From the NCBI GenBank assembly GCA_039583875.1, contig CM077150.1, positions 47,754,261 through 47,818,260 of the forward strand: DNA of 64,000 bases. Direction: 5' to 3'. Positions 9,714-20,588 of the stretch are shown here, piece after piece. The notes under the pieces were generated by a model that saw nothing but the letters and a program-made list of their open reading frames with translations, did no database searches and had not been told where the DNA came from. Within the stretch, counting starts at the first letter, position 1. Each line of letters opens with the position of its first letter. This DNA comes from Platanthera guangdongensis (Eukaryota > Streptophyta > Magnoliopsida > Asparagales > Orchidaceae). The translations under genes were made by a program, and so were the position numbers.

Positions 9714-11451
9714 ATGTCGGACGCTGCGAATTTTCTTCATAATAGTCTCACCGCGTTGACTGGTGCTATCGGCGTCGCTAAGCCGAAACGGCCGCGCGAG
9801 GAGGATGCCGTTGCCGACTTACCCCCCTCAAGAAGAAGAAAGTTAAAAAGTCCAAGAAGAAACCCGCCTCTGGTGATGACAACCCGCCGCCACCTCTTTC
9901 TCAAACCGCGGCTTCCACTAGCAACCCCGCGCGCTCCGCTAGAACACTGTGATTGCTCAGCGACCTGGGGCTTGACGACATCCCCAATGTCGCCGCATCT
10001 GATGCGAGCCTCCTCGACTCGCTCGACATCCCTAAGCTCGCCACGACCCTGGCCCCGGAACTCGCCTCCACTCCGGCGCCGCAGCAGCTTGAAGTCGTCG
10101 ACCTGCCAGGTTGTCTTTTTTGCCGAGATGATTTCCTGTTCTGACGGTCGTTTCCATTGCTTGCTAACTTGACTGTGATACTCGCAGATTCTCCATCGGG
10201 GGGCGTTGGCGCGGTTTTGAACGTCGCCCCGTTGAGCTCCACGCCGCTGGTCGCCCTTCCTGTCGGTATACCAGCAAAGACCGCGCACACGGTGCAGATC
10301 AATATCGGCGGCAAAAGGACATTTGAGGCCTCGGTTCCCTTGGCGAGCAAGGAATTGTCGTCGAAGGATCCTCCGCCGAGGAAGACGACCCAGGCGAGCA
10401 AGGACCCTTTGCCGAAGGACCATCTGCCCAAGAAGGATCCGCCGGCGAGCAAGGGTCTCCCGGCGAGTTCTGCGTTGCCCGCGAGGAGTTCTGCTCCTCC
10501 CGCCGCGAGTTCTGTACTGCCTCCGGCGATGTCTTCTCTGCTCGACGCGAGCTCTTCTCTACCCCCGCCGCCGCCTCTTTCAAATGTCGCCACCATCCAG
10601 TCGGTGACCGTATCCTTGCCGCTGTCGTCGCCTCTGGTCGCGTCTTCTCAAGTCGCCACGGCGCGACTTCCTCCGCCTCCTCCGCTGAAGAATCCTTAGC
10701 CACCGGCGAGTTCGTCGCTCCCTCCGCCTCCATCATCACTTCCCGCGGGCAGTAAGCCGGTCAAGCTGCGGCCGAGCTACTTTCCGCCAAGAGTTGCGGA
10801 TTCTGGGTAAGGGGGACGCGGGCAAGGCAAGGTGGCCGAGCACGCTGGTGGGCCATCTTCGAGCCGGCGAGATGAGCCAACTCGTGGATCCTCCCCTCGC
10901 CGATCTAGATCTTCTCGCCGCGGTATGTGTTGCTATTGATGCCTCATAGGGTGGCTAAGTACCCTGTCTAACTTGACGACTTCCCTATGCTGACAGATCG
11001 GCCGACGACTCCAGGGGCGGCCTTCATCGACGCCATGGGGTTATCGGGCATGGAATATCGCCACGCTGCTGCTCGCGCCTACCTGGAGCTGGAGATCAAG
11101 TTCGATCAGCTGGCGATCTGCGAGCCTCATCGCCAAATATCATCGTTGGAAGTGTGGATGGCGAAAATGGAAGAGCTCAAGAGTACTCTGGAGAGCTATG
11201 AATCCCGCTTCCACATGGTAAAGGAGAATGATCGTCAGCTGGCGATCAACAACCATCGCCTCCAGCTTGTCCTAGACGAGGTTGCCGACATTCGGGCGAG
11301 TATGGGCTCCGTCGGCCGGTTGACGAGGATGGAGGAGCAGTTGCGGCTCGGGGATGATGTGATAACGATGGCGACGGAGCACTTCTGGCGGGCGCGTGAG
11401 ATGGGTTGGGCCGGGCGACATTCCCATCCCCCAGAGAGGCCTAGGCCTTAG
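9714..11451 (+). pseudogene. Antisense gene A of the Gypsy: three-exon, Pro/Ser-rich and coiled-coil protein
   Basis: The gene lies opposite to the Gypsy pol, between the pol remnant and the 3' LTR. Exon 1 is 9714-10109, exon 2 10188-10922 and exon 3 10997-11451. The two introns (78 and 74 bp) have GT...AG ends and CTAAC branch-like sites. Both are phase 1, and each junction forms a GAT codon that leads into the next open frame. The product would have a basic KKKKVKKSKKK patch, an acidic/Ala stretch, a long Pro/Ser/Lys-rich middle and a coiled-coil end (residues like YLELEIKFDQLA...LAINNHRLQLVLDEVADI). Exon 1 has a frameshift at a C run and a TGA; exon 2 has TAG at 10697 and TAA near 10808. 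Function unknown. Extra antisense ORFs are known in some Tat elements, for example Grande gene23. Confidence 0.6.
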
Positions 11452-11512
11452 ATTTTCTTTCTTCGTATTTGAAACTTGCCAAGTGCGACTTTGTGGACAT
11501 TTTCTAATTTGT

Positions 11513-11518
11513 AATAAA
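11513..11518 (+). terminator. Polyadenylation signal of antisense gene A
   Basis: AATAAA 61 bp after the gene A stop codon, in a T-rich context (TTTCTAATTTGTAATAAACG). It fits the 3' end of the plus-strand transcript. Confidence 0.5.
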
Positions 11519-11718
11519 CGAGTTTCGATCTCGCACCATTATATACTTTTCTTTGTTTTCAGTGTGATATCTTGTATGTATTGTGCCGAGTTTGTTATGC
11601 AGGTTGCGGTAATGCTTTTTATTTTTCATGCGACCTTTGCAATCGGCATCGGATTACTCGCTCAGGGCGCGACTTGGTCTGATACTCGCCGTAAGGAGGA
11701 TATACCCCCCCTGGCGCC

Positions 11719-11726
11719 TATAAATA
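11719..11726 (+). promoter_or_regulatory. TATA box of antisense gene B
   Basis: TATAAATA in GCGCCTATAAATAGAGGGGG, 136 bp upstream of the gene B ATG at 11862. The intervening leader is pyrimidine-rich (TTCTCGCTCTTCTTTCTTC), as in plant 5' UTRs. Confidence 0.65.
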
Positions 11727-11861
11727 GAGGGGGTAGGTAGGACATAAGTACGCTGTTGCGATTTTGAACCCCTAGCTCGCGAGTATCTTTACGTACTCGC
11801 GCGCTGCGACTTTACTTTTCTTCTCGCTCTTCTTTCTTCTCCCTTGTTTAGAACTCGCAAG

Positions 11862-13785
11862 ATGGTTGGAGACGATGTCAGTGCTCGCCGCCAAGCCCAC
11901 ACCGCCAATTTCGCTGATGCGGCTTTCAAAAAGTCCATTACAACAGAGCGAGACTTATAAAACTTTAGGGAGCGACTTGTGTCGGAAGGATACTCGGCCC
12001 GACTTCCGAGTCGCAGCAAGTGACTAAACACATGTATAGAGGGCGCGCTTGTCCTCCCCCTTCGCCACTTCGATGTCGGTCTGCGACTTTCATTATGGCC
12101 GGAGTATTGCGATATTCTCCGATACTTCGGCATAGTCCCCGCGCAGATCAACCCCAACGGCGTCGCCATCATCATGGGGTTCCTTTGTTACTTGCGCGAG
12201 GAGAGGATCATTTTTGATCTTTCCGTCTTCCGCAAAATATTCGCCTTTGCCGCGACTGCCGAGGACGTGGTATAGTTCAGCAGCCATGTCTGTACTTTGG
12301 TGGGGACGACGAATAAAGTACATTGCTGGAGCAAGACACTAGTCGTCGTTGAATGCGACTTTGGCGACGTCCAGGGAAGGCCGCAGCAGCTTGCTGATGT
12401 CGCCTTCCTTCCACCAATATTGGAGGGTGTGCGCGAGCAGTTCGTCGATTCGTTCTGAGGTCGCCGGTTCGATGTTATTTTTTGGCGACTAAACATCAAT
12501 ACACTATTCGAGGTCCACTACAACGAAGATAAGTCTTAGCGAGGAACGTCTCTTGCATTCTCGTCGCGATAGATGTTTGCTTACATTACTTGGCCTTTTG
12601 CAGAGCTAAACGAGCTCCCGACGAGGCCGCTTCCTCCAGCCAAAGAAATCGCCACCTCGCTTCTTGAGCCTCACTCGCCAGCTGATATCGGCGAGAAGAA
12701 GAAACTCGCCAAAGGCAAAGACAAAGCCAGGTCGCCGGGCCCCGCGACCACGAAACAGAAGGTGTCGTCGCCGCATCTTGACGACCAGGATTTGCCGCTC
12801 CATGCTCGGCTTCCCCACTTCCACCCCAATTTCAACCTGGGGCTGGACGCGGTGGACACCTATGGTCGCCCGTTGGTGACCTAGTCGGCGGATGAGCATC
12901 TGGTGACGTTGAGCACCAACCTCCCCTCCTGGGCGGAGGAAGGGGAGGACAAGGGGGAGGCCTTTGTCGTGCTCCACGCGATGTATGGGCGAGGCGACAC
13001 CGAGTCAATGCTGGATCTCAGCGAGGAGGAACCCGCCCAGCAGGTGGCCTGCTCGCTCGCACGAGTCGTCGAATTAAATCATTTCGCGGCGAGGAGGATG
13101 CTGGAGAGGACAAAAGCCTTGAAGATCGTCAGTAAGAAGGCGATTGATCTCGACATGGAATCTACTCGCTGGCGAGATTATGAGGTAAGTCACCTCTACG
13201 CGCGATGTCAATGTTGGCACACATGATTCTTTTTGCTGACTCCGTTCTTTATCGCAAGCTGCCGAGATGGAAACCGCCAAAAAGCTCTCTGAGTACGTGG
13301 CGGAACTCGCCAAGTCTCGGGATGATTTGGAGGCAGCCCAAATCCGCGCGGCCGAGATGGAATCTCGTCTGGCCATTTTAGAAGCCGGCGCGAGTTCCTC
13401 TGCTCCTCAGCCGCGGCCGAAGGACGATTCTCACTACGCCATCAAGCGATCTCGCATCTTGTGGGAGGAGAGGTCGTCGGTTCGCCGCGAGATAGCCCGC
13501 GCAGCATGCAACATCGTGCTCGCGAGGCTGAGGATTAGCGGGAAGCTCAACGAGGGGGAGAAGGTGTTCACAATTGACGAACTCATCCCTGAGCTACACG
13601 CCAAGACAGTCTCGCCAGATCACCTGCCTTCACCATTGTCGGGCTCTGGCAGCAGCGGCAGCAGCTACAGCAGCGACAGCGGCAGTGGTAGCGGCGAGGA
13701 GGAAAGCGATGAAAGTGGCGAGGAAGAAGACGCCGATATTGGAGATGAGGAATATGAGCCTGATACTGGCGACAATGATTCTTAG
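11862..13785 (+). pseudogene. Antisense gene B of the Gypsy: putative 'gypsy-type transposon' domain protein
   Basis: Three exons are inferred: 11862-12528, 12604-13184 and 13258-13785. Exon 1 encodes text such as YCDILRYFGIVPAQINP and IIMGFLCYLREERIIF, resembling the plant 'putative gypsy type transposon' domain (PF04195-like, from memory). Exon 2 is Lys/Pro-rich, then acidic. Exon 3 encodes a coiled coil (AKKLSEYVAELAKSRDDLEAAQ) and a Gly/Ser then Glu/Asp-rich tail with stop at 13783-13785. Introns would be 75 and 73 bp. The first has AT instead of GT at the donor (12529-12530) and the second AA instead of AG at the acceptor (13256-13257), each one G-to-A change from consensus. Exon 1 has at least five in-frame stops. 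Probably dead; function unknown. Confidence 0.6.
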
Positions 13786-14463
13786 TTGCTCGCTGATATT
13801 TCTCATACTCGCAAAAGATAGTTAGCGCCTTTTCTTTTTTGTAATAGATCTTTTGTAACTTGTAACTTTGAAAGAGAAATATATATACAAGTTTAAGTTA
13901 CCATGCTGTTAATTTCTTATTCGCTTGTCTGCTGATAATACTCGCTAGGCTCGTAGGCTCGGGGAGGATGAGTGTTCATGACGCTTGTACGTGGGCGTTA
14001 TTCATAATCGCGCAGTTGATACTCGCACGACCATAGCCGCTCTTCATAACTCGCACCCCGGTATTCGCGCGCAGCTACTCGTCATATCATACTCGCACTT
14101 TGCTATGTCATACTCGCATATACGCCGATGTCTGCGCGCATACTCGCCCGATGCTACTCGCATCATCCCAATGAGGAACTTGGTCTAACTCGAGGAGTTC
14201 GCTGGCCAATACATAGGAGAGAGGCTCGTGCAGGGACTTGGACTTACGAAGACCTGCCACTCGAGGTCCTGAACATTGCTGGAGTCAACAGCTCTCAGGA
14301 GCCTTGCTCAACTAGAGTGGTGTGAGTCGACTCGGGGAGGCAAGTAGTCGGTCTGTAGGAGAGGGGCTCGTACAGAGGTCTCGGACTACGACATCACTCC
14401 AGCGAGGATCTCGATCTCACTCGAGGAGGTCTGTGGTCAATATGCAGGAGAGGAGCTCGTGCA
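13786..14463. repeat. ACTCGC-motif cluster and degenerate ~100-bp repeats
   Basis: ACTCGC occurs seven times between 13938 and 14165. From about 14190 a unit of roughly 85-130 bp recurs three times, marked by ACTCGAGGAG or ACTCGGGGAG, CAGGAGAGGNGCTCGT, GCAGGGACTTG and CCACTCGAGG; Copia A splits the last copy, which resumes at 22714. An integrase core would be expected here in a complete Tat element, but none is seen. Confidence 0.65.
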
Positions 14464-14468
14464 GGGAC

Positions 14469-15645
14469 TGTTGGAGTTACCATGGTGATCTGGAAGTGGT
14501 CAAACATGTAATCTCACTGCCAACGCGATCTGAGCCTGCAGGGTCGCACATAAGAGATGTGGAGAAGTTGAATGATTGACTGTGTTGGTAAAGGTTACCA
14601 ATCACCGACCTGAATGGGGTTATGGGCAAAATGTTGCCTTAAAGGATCGTCGGGTTGGGCAAATGTTGCCTTGGAGGACTGGTAAGAATAGTCGATCGAG
14701 GGTCGATGAGAATCGTCGAGAATGGTTCTCTGATTTTCGCCGATCGACGAGAATCGTCGAGAATGGTTCTCTGATTCTCGCCGATCGACGAGAATCGTTG
14801 CTCTGATTCTCGACGATCGACGAGAATCGTCGACCGCAGGTCGACGGTCGACGAGTATAGTCCACCCCGCGTTCGGCGAGAATCGTCGAGTATTGTACTC
14901 TGATTCTCGCCGATCCTAGGTGTTACTCGCCGACTGATTCTCGCCGAATCTGCTTGATGATTCTCGCCGATTGTCGCCGATTCTCGCCGATCGTCGCCGA
15001 TTCTCGCCGATCGTCGCCGATTCTCGCCGACTGATACTCGCCGATTCTGGGACCCTATTTTTCTGGGTGGTCTGCGGATAGCGATTAACCTAAGTCTATT
15101 CATGCCTTCAGTATAAAAGGGACACTTAGGGTTTTCGGGCTTTATGCTTTTGGCAGCCGATCGAACTGGATCCCGCGACGGAAGCGTTCCGCCGTTCCGC
15201 TCGTTCCGCCGATCCCGAATCCCGCCGCCGACGGAAGTGTTCCGCCGCCGCCGTGCTCGCTCCGTTGACCTCCTTCTCTCCGGCGACTGTCGCTGGTGTT
15301 GCTCTTCTTGGCGCAGACCTAACAGTCCGTGGAATAGCAAGGTGCGGTCTTTTCTCCTTCCCGATTTTCCGTGCGATGGAAAACTCGGCGTTCTCCCGCT
15401 CGTGTGGATTTCTGCAGAGACGTGGATATTATTCCACGTAGAACTCGCCACCAACAGGAATACAAAACTTGGAGCATCTCCATTGAGTTGTGACTCAACG
15501 CCACCGAGGTAATTTTTGCCTAGTTAAATGTTAACTTCTTGATTCAATTATCATGGCCCGATCCCATTTCTTTTGGGTTTTCTTGATGTTTTATTCTTCC
15601 GCTGCGTGCACAAGCGTTGTGTCATCCTCATAGAGAAACCCAACA
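14469..15645 (+). repeat. Copia A 5' LTR
   Basis: Begins TGTTGGAGTTACC and ends AGAAACCCAACA. TATA box TATAAAAG is at 15112-15119. Between about 14690 and 15050 it is built from CGATCGACGAGAATCGTCGA-like words and TTCTCGCCGA / TCGTCGCCGA tandem units. It has one or two more of these units than the 3' LTR, explaining the length difference. Confidence 0.95.
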
Positions 15646-15646
15646 G

Positions 15647-15658
15647 TGGTATCAGAGC
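15647..15658 (+). promoter_or_regulatory. Copia A primer-binding site
   Basis: TGGTATCAGAGC, one base after the LTR, is an exact match to the complement of plant initiator tRNA-Met 3' end. Confidence 0.95.
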
Positions 15659-16627
15659 CAGGTTTCGGCCATGATTGTTGTATTGGAAGTTTTGTTATTC
15701 CAGTGCGTGTAAACCTAGAGATTTAGAAGTGTTCTAAATGTCTAGATTTAGTCTTGGTACCCCGCCAAGAACTTCTGGAATTTCGTGTGAATTTCTAATT
15801 GTTAGAAATTGTAGTCTCCTTACCAGTAACCATCCCTCGAGTTTGTTTTGGATTTTGAATCCAACATAGAAAGATGAGCTTGTCTACTGCTTTAAGTTGA
15901 GTTGTCTTTGCTTTTGTCCAATGCATGTAAATCTGAGGATTTGGAAGTTTCCGGATGTTCAGATTTAGCCCTTCCTTCTATCAATTGTTGATGGTGTCAG
16001 GATGTGCACATAAGGGATGCATGTGGTTTTAGAAAAACTGTTTTTCTTTGGATGTGCACATTGATCAAATATTGATCATGGTTAATTATTAACCTCTAAT
16101 TAAAATCCCTTCATCAAATATTAAGTGTTCGGGTGCCATCCGATGGATGACACTCTTCCTGCCTCGATCGATGAAGTGTGGGCTTGCCAAAGCAAGGTGC
16201 ATTAATCTATCTTGGTAAGGGTGCGAGCGGATAATTGTGATATCCCACTGTCGACATCGGGTCCAACTTAACTAGGTGACCTCAAAGGTTGAGTGCCTAG
16301 ATGCATAGGGTTGGCATGCACCATATGATGGATGCGAGTAAGGAGTTATTCACCAACCATACAAGAATTGCATGAGGATGCAATTGGCAAGCGTTGCCTA
16401 CCTAAATAACCGCATCGTGAGAAGAAAGCCAAAGCTGACTCATTGTGTTGGTGAAATACGGATCTTGTCCACTAAAAGAGTAGCTCGCATGAACTCTCCG
16501 AATTGTTAGTGGGGGCTATCATTTCGAATAAAATAGTGGGAGTGTTTTAATTGAAGTCCAAATTAAAATAAATTGTATTTGAAATTTTGGTACTGATTTT
16601 ATTCTGCATAAATTCTTGTAGAATTCC
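15659..16627 (+). other. Copia A untranslated leader
   Basis: About 970 bp between primer site and gag ATG, without an open frame of note. It contains the repeated phrases TGTAAACCTAGAGATTT / TGTAAATCTGAGGATTT and GGATGTGCACATAAGG / GGATGTGCACATTGAT, so it has internal duplications. It would contain the packaging signal. Confidence 0.6.
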
Positions 16628-17449
16628 ATGACAAGTGTTTCACACTCCACTTTGTCTCTGAGAGCCATCCTTGAGAAGGATAAGCTCAGTGGGACAAATT
16701 ACATGGACTGGTATAGGAACCTGAGAATTGTTCTCAGGCAAGAGCGAAAGCTCTATGTCTTGGAAGAAGAAGCCCCCGAGGTGCCGACCGGGAACTCTTC
16801 CCGTACTGAGAAGGATACTTATAAGAAGTATACTGATGATGCTTTAGATTTCGAATGCCTTATGCTTGCCACTATGAACTCTGAGCTTCAGAAGCAACAT
16901 GAGAGCATGGGGTGCAAGGAGATTGACGAGCATCTCAAGAAAATGTTTCAAGGGCAGGCTCGTCAAGAGAGGTTCAACATCACAAAAGCGTTGTTTCAGT
17001 GCAAGATGGGAGTTCGAGACTCAGTAGGGACTCACGTACTCAAGATAATTGGGTATATAGAGAACCTTGAAAGGCTGAGTTTTCCTCTTGGTCAAGAGTT
17101 GGCCACAGATCTGATTCTGCAATCGTTGCCGGACAGTTATGAGCAGTTCGTCTTGAACTACAACATGAATGAAATAGACAAGACAGTGCCCGAACTCCTA
17201 GGTATGTTGAGAACTGCCGAAATCAATATGAAGAAGGCCAAGCCTGCCAGCCCCATACTGATGGTGCATAAGGGCAAGGGCAAGGCCAAGGGCTCCAAGA
17301 AGACGAAGGTGAGACCTAAGTCATATCTTGAGCCCAAGTCTTCAGCACTGATGAAAAAGAAAAGCACGGTGAAGGAAGGGAAATGCCACCACTGTGGCAA
17401 GGCTGGTCATTGGAGGAGGAACTGTCCTTCGTATATTGAAGTTCTGTAG
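16628..17449 (+). CDS. Copia A gag
   Basis: A 273-residue gag capsid region (UBN2-type, e.g. LSGTNYMDWYRNLRIVLRQ near residues 20-40), a Lys-rich linker, and a CCHC zinc knuckle CHHCGKAGHWRRNC at about residues 252-265 for RNA binding. It stops at TAG (17447-17449). The protease frame continues directly after the same AAG/TAG-rich spot, so the stop probably arose in a gag-pol frame that was once continuous. Confidence 0.9.
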   Translation: MTSVSHSTLSLRAILEKDKLSGTNYMDWYRNLRIVLRQERKLYVLEEEAPEVPTGNSSRTEKDTYKKYTDDALDFECLMLATMNSELQKQHESMGCKEIDEHLKKMFQGQARQERFNITKALFQCKMGVRDSVGTHVLKIIGYIENLERLSFPLGQELATDLILQSLPDSYEQFVLNYNMNEIDKTVPELLGMLRTAEINMKKAKPASPILMVHKGKGKAKGSKKTKVRPKSYLEPKSSALMKKKSTVKEGKCHHCGKAGHWRRNCPSYIEVL

Positions 17450-18622
17450 AAAAAGAAGGGAGGTATGACTTCCGCTTCAAATATTCATGTTATAGAGATA
17501 AACCTTTCTGCTCCTTCATCTTGGGTATTGGATACCGGATGTGGTTCTCACATTTGTACAAATGTGCAGGAACTGGAAAGGAGAAGATTGCTGAGTAAAG
17601 GGGAGGTGGACCTCCGCGTCGGCAATGGAGCAAGAGTTGCTGCTGTAGCCGTAGGGGTTTACCGTCTTTCTTTGCCCAGTGGGCTTGTAATAGAACTAGA
17701 TAATTGTTATTTTGTTCCGGCCATAACTAGAAACATTATATCTATTTCATGTTTGGACATGATTGGATTTTCTTTTATAATTAAGAACAACTGTTGTTCT
17801 ATATTTAAGAATGATGTTTGTTATGCTGTAGCCCAATTGTTTAATGGTCTTTATGTGTTGAACTTGGACCATCTGATCTGTAATGTTGAAAATAATAAAA
17901 GACTAAGAACAAATGACTCGAACCCTACATTTCTCTGGCATTGTCGTTTGGGCCATATCAACGAGAAGCGCATATCCAAGCTCCATAGAGATGGACTTTT
18001 GGACTCATTTGATTATGAATCATTTGAGCGATGCGAATCTTGTTTGTTAGGCAAAATGACTAAAGCTCCTTTCACTGGTTTTACTGAGAGGGCTGAAGAT
18101 CTCTTGGGTGTTGTACATAGTGATGTATGCGGACCCATGAGTTCCATGGCTAGAGGTGGGTATTTCTACTTTGTTACATTTACTGATGATTTCAGTAGAT
18201 ACGGATATGTGTATCTTATGAAGTGCAAATCCGAGACCTTTGAAAAGTTCAAACAGTTCAAGAATGAAGTAGAAAACCAGTTGGGTAAAAGGGTTAAAGC
18301 ACTCCGATCTGATCGAGGTGGCGAATACCTGAGTCATGAGTTCCGTGATCATCTGAAAGAGTGTGGTATTGTATCACAGCTCACTCCACCTAGAACACCA
18401 CAACATAATGGTGTGTCTAAGAGGAGAAATCGTACTCTGTTAGACATGGTACGTTCGATGATGAGTCATGCAGACTTGCCTGTTTCCTTTTGGGGTTTTG
18501 CTTTAGAGACTGCTGCAATGACATTGAATCGCGCTCCAACGAAAACGGTTCTGAAGACATCATATGAGATATGGACTGGGAAGCGTCCTAGTATGTCGTT
18601 CATTAAAATTTGGGGGCTGTGA
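17450..18622 (+). pseudogene. Copia A protease and integrase
   Basis: The same frame as gag carries protease (WVLDTGCGSHI, catalytic DTG), GAG-pre-integrase (WHCRLGHINEKR...CESCLLGKMTKAPF) and the integrase core. First Asp (HSDVCGP) and second Asp (RSDRGGEY) are intact, but the Glu of the DDE triad is Lys (NGVSKRRN, AAG at 18419-18421). The frame breaks at a five-G run (18612-18616): the next frame continues with GCEAYVRR, so one G was inserted. Confidence 0.9.
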
Positions 18623-20588
18623 GGCATACGTGAGACGTCAAATGCCTGACAAGCTGGAACCCAAATCGGATAAATGTTATCTGGTGGGATATCCTAAGGA
18701 AACAAAAGGGTATTACTTTTACCTACCGTGTGAGGGCAAAGTGTTTGTCGCAAGTACTGGTGTCTTCTTGGAGAAAGAGTTTTTATCAAGAAACACTGAA
18801 AAGGTAGAGCTTGAAGAAGTTCAAGAACCACATGTAGTGAATGAACCGGAATTGGATTCTGAGACAGGACTACAAGATGTTGTAGCTAGAGAACCTGCTC
18901 AAGGAACACAAGTCCTACGTAGATCTGGTAGACCGAGGTTTGAGCCTGAGAGATATGAATTTCTCGTGTCTCAAATAGGTAATGTGTTGCTTATGGATCA
19001 TGATGATGAACCAACAACCTACCAAGAGGCTATGAATGGACCGGACTCCGACAAATGTCTTGAGGCTATGAAATCTGAAATGGACTCCATGTATGCAAAC
19101 CAAGTTTGGAACTTGGTGGAACCACCTGAAGGGGTACGACCCATAGGGTGCAAGTGGGTCTTCAAGAAAAAGACCGACATGGATGGGAATGTACAGACAT
19201 TCAAAGGGCGACTGGTGGCTAAGGGTTTCAAGCAAATTCATGGTATTGACTATGATGAGACATTTTCCCCTGTTGTCATGGTAAAGTCCATTAGGATATT
19301 GCTTGCTATTGCTGCGTATTATGACTACGAGATCTGACAGATGGATGTCAAAACGGCTTTCCTTAATGGAAACCTGCTTGAGGAAGTGTATATGACACAA
19401 CCCGAGGGTTTTGTATCCCCAGATGAAGCCACTAAAATATGCAAGCTGAATAAGTCCATCTATGGACTGAAACAGGCCTCTCGAAGTTGGAATCTTCGTT
19501 TTGATGAGAAAATCAAAGAGTTTGGTTTCATCAAAAATGAAGATGAGCCTTGTGTTTACAAGCGAATCAGTGGGAGCATTGTTGTCTTCCTGATATTGTA
19601 TGTGGATGACATACTGTTGATTGGGAATGACATTCCTACCCTGAAAGTTGTTAAGAACAACCTAGGGAACTGCTTTTCAATGAAGGATTTGGGTGAAGCG
19701 ACTTATATACTTGGTATTAAGATCTATAGAGATAGATTGAAGAAGTTGCTGGGTTTGACACAGAGTACGTATATCGAAAAGGTGTTGAAGCGGTTCAACA
19801 TGCTTGAGTCCAAGAAAGGATTTTTGCTCATGTCTCATGGTGTGAATCTCTCTAAGGACCAGTGTCCAAAGTCTTGTGAAGATAAGGACCGCATGAAGTT
19901 GATTCCATATGCTTCGGCAATTGGATCAATCATGTACGCGATGTTATGTACTCGACCCGATGTCTCCTTTGCTTTGAGCATGACTAGCAGGTATCAGTCA
20001 GACCCCGGTGAGTGTCACTGGATTGCAGTCAAGAATGTCCTGAAGTACTTGAGAAGGACTAAGGATGTATTCTTGGTGTATGGTGGAGAGGAAGAGCTCG
20101 TTGTAAGTGGTTACACAGATGCTAGCTTTCAAACTGATAGAGACGACTCCAAGTCTCAGTCAGGTTTTGTGTTTTGCCTGAATGGAGGAGATGTGAGCTG
20201 GAAGAGTTCCAAGGAAGAGACAGTTGCTGATTCTACAACAGAGGCCGAGTATATCGCAGCAGCTAATGCGGCGAAGGAGGCTGTATGGATTAGGAAATTC
20301 ATCGGCGAGCTTGATGTAGTTCCTAGCATTGTTGGTCCCGTAGTTCTCTACTGTGATAACAATGGTGCAATTGCACAATCTAAGGAACCTAGATCCCATC
20401 AGCGCTCCAAGCACATACTTCGGCGGTTTCATCTTATTCGTGAGATTGTCGAACGAGGAGATGTCAACATTTGCAGAGTGCCGACTGAGGAGAATATTGC
20501 GGATCCACTGACAAAGCCTCTCGCGCAGAGAAAGCATGATGGTCATACTAGATCGATGGGTATACGATACCTAAATGATCAACTATAG
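18617..20588 (+). pseudogene. Copia A reverse transcriptase and RNase H
   Basis: After the frameshift the linker and RT start (WVFKKKTDMDGN...ARL-type motif FKGRLVAKGFKQ) run to a TGA at 19335-19337, at a position where Trp is usual before QMDVKTAFLNG. The frame then continues to TAG at 20586: RT core with YVDDILLIGND near 19600, RNase H with YTDASFQTD and the C-terminal ENIADPLTKPL. Apart from the one stop, RT and RNase H keep their catalytic motifs. Confidence 0.92.

Noticed and set aside
9737..10739. Minus-strand open frames of 146-231 codons, rich in Gly/Arg/Ser
   Set aside because: They are shadows of the Pro/Ser-rich plus-strand gene A, which has promoter, introns and poly-A signal; no Gypsy integrase motifs are in them.
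13786..14463. Expected location of the Gypsy integrase core
   Set aside because: No HxD, SDNG or AERxN-like motifs were found on the minus strand; the region is tandem repeats.
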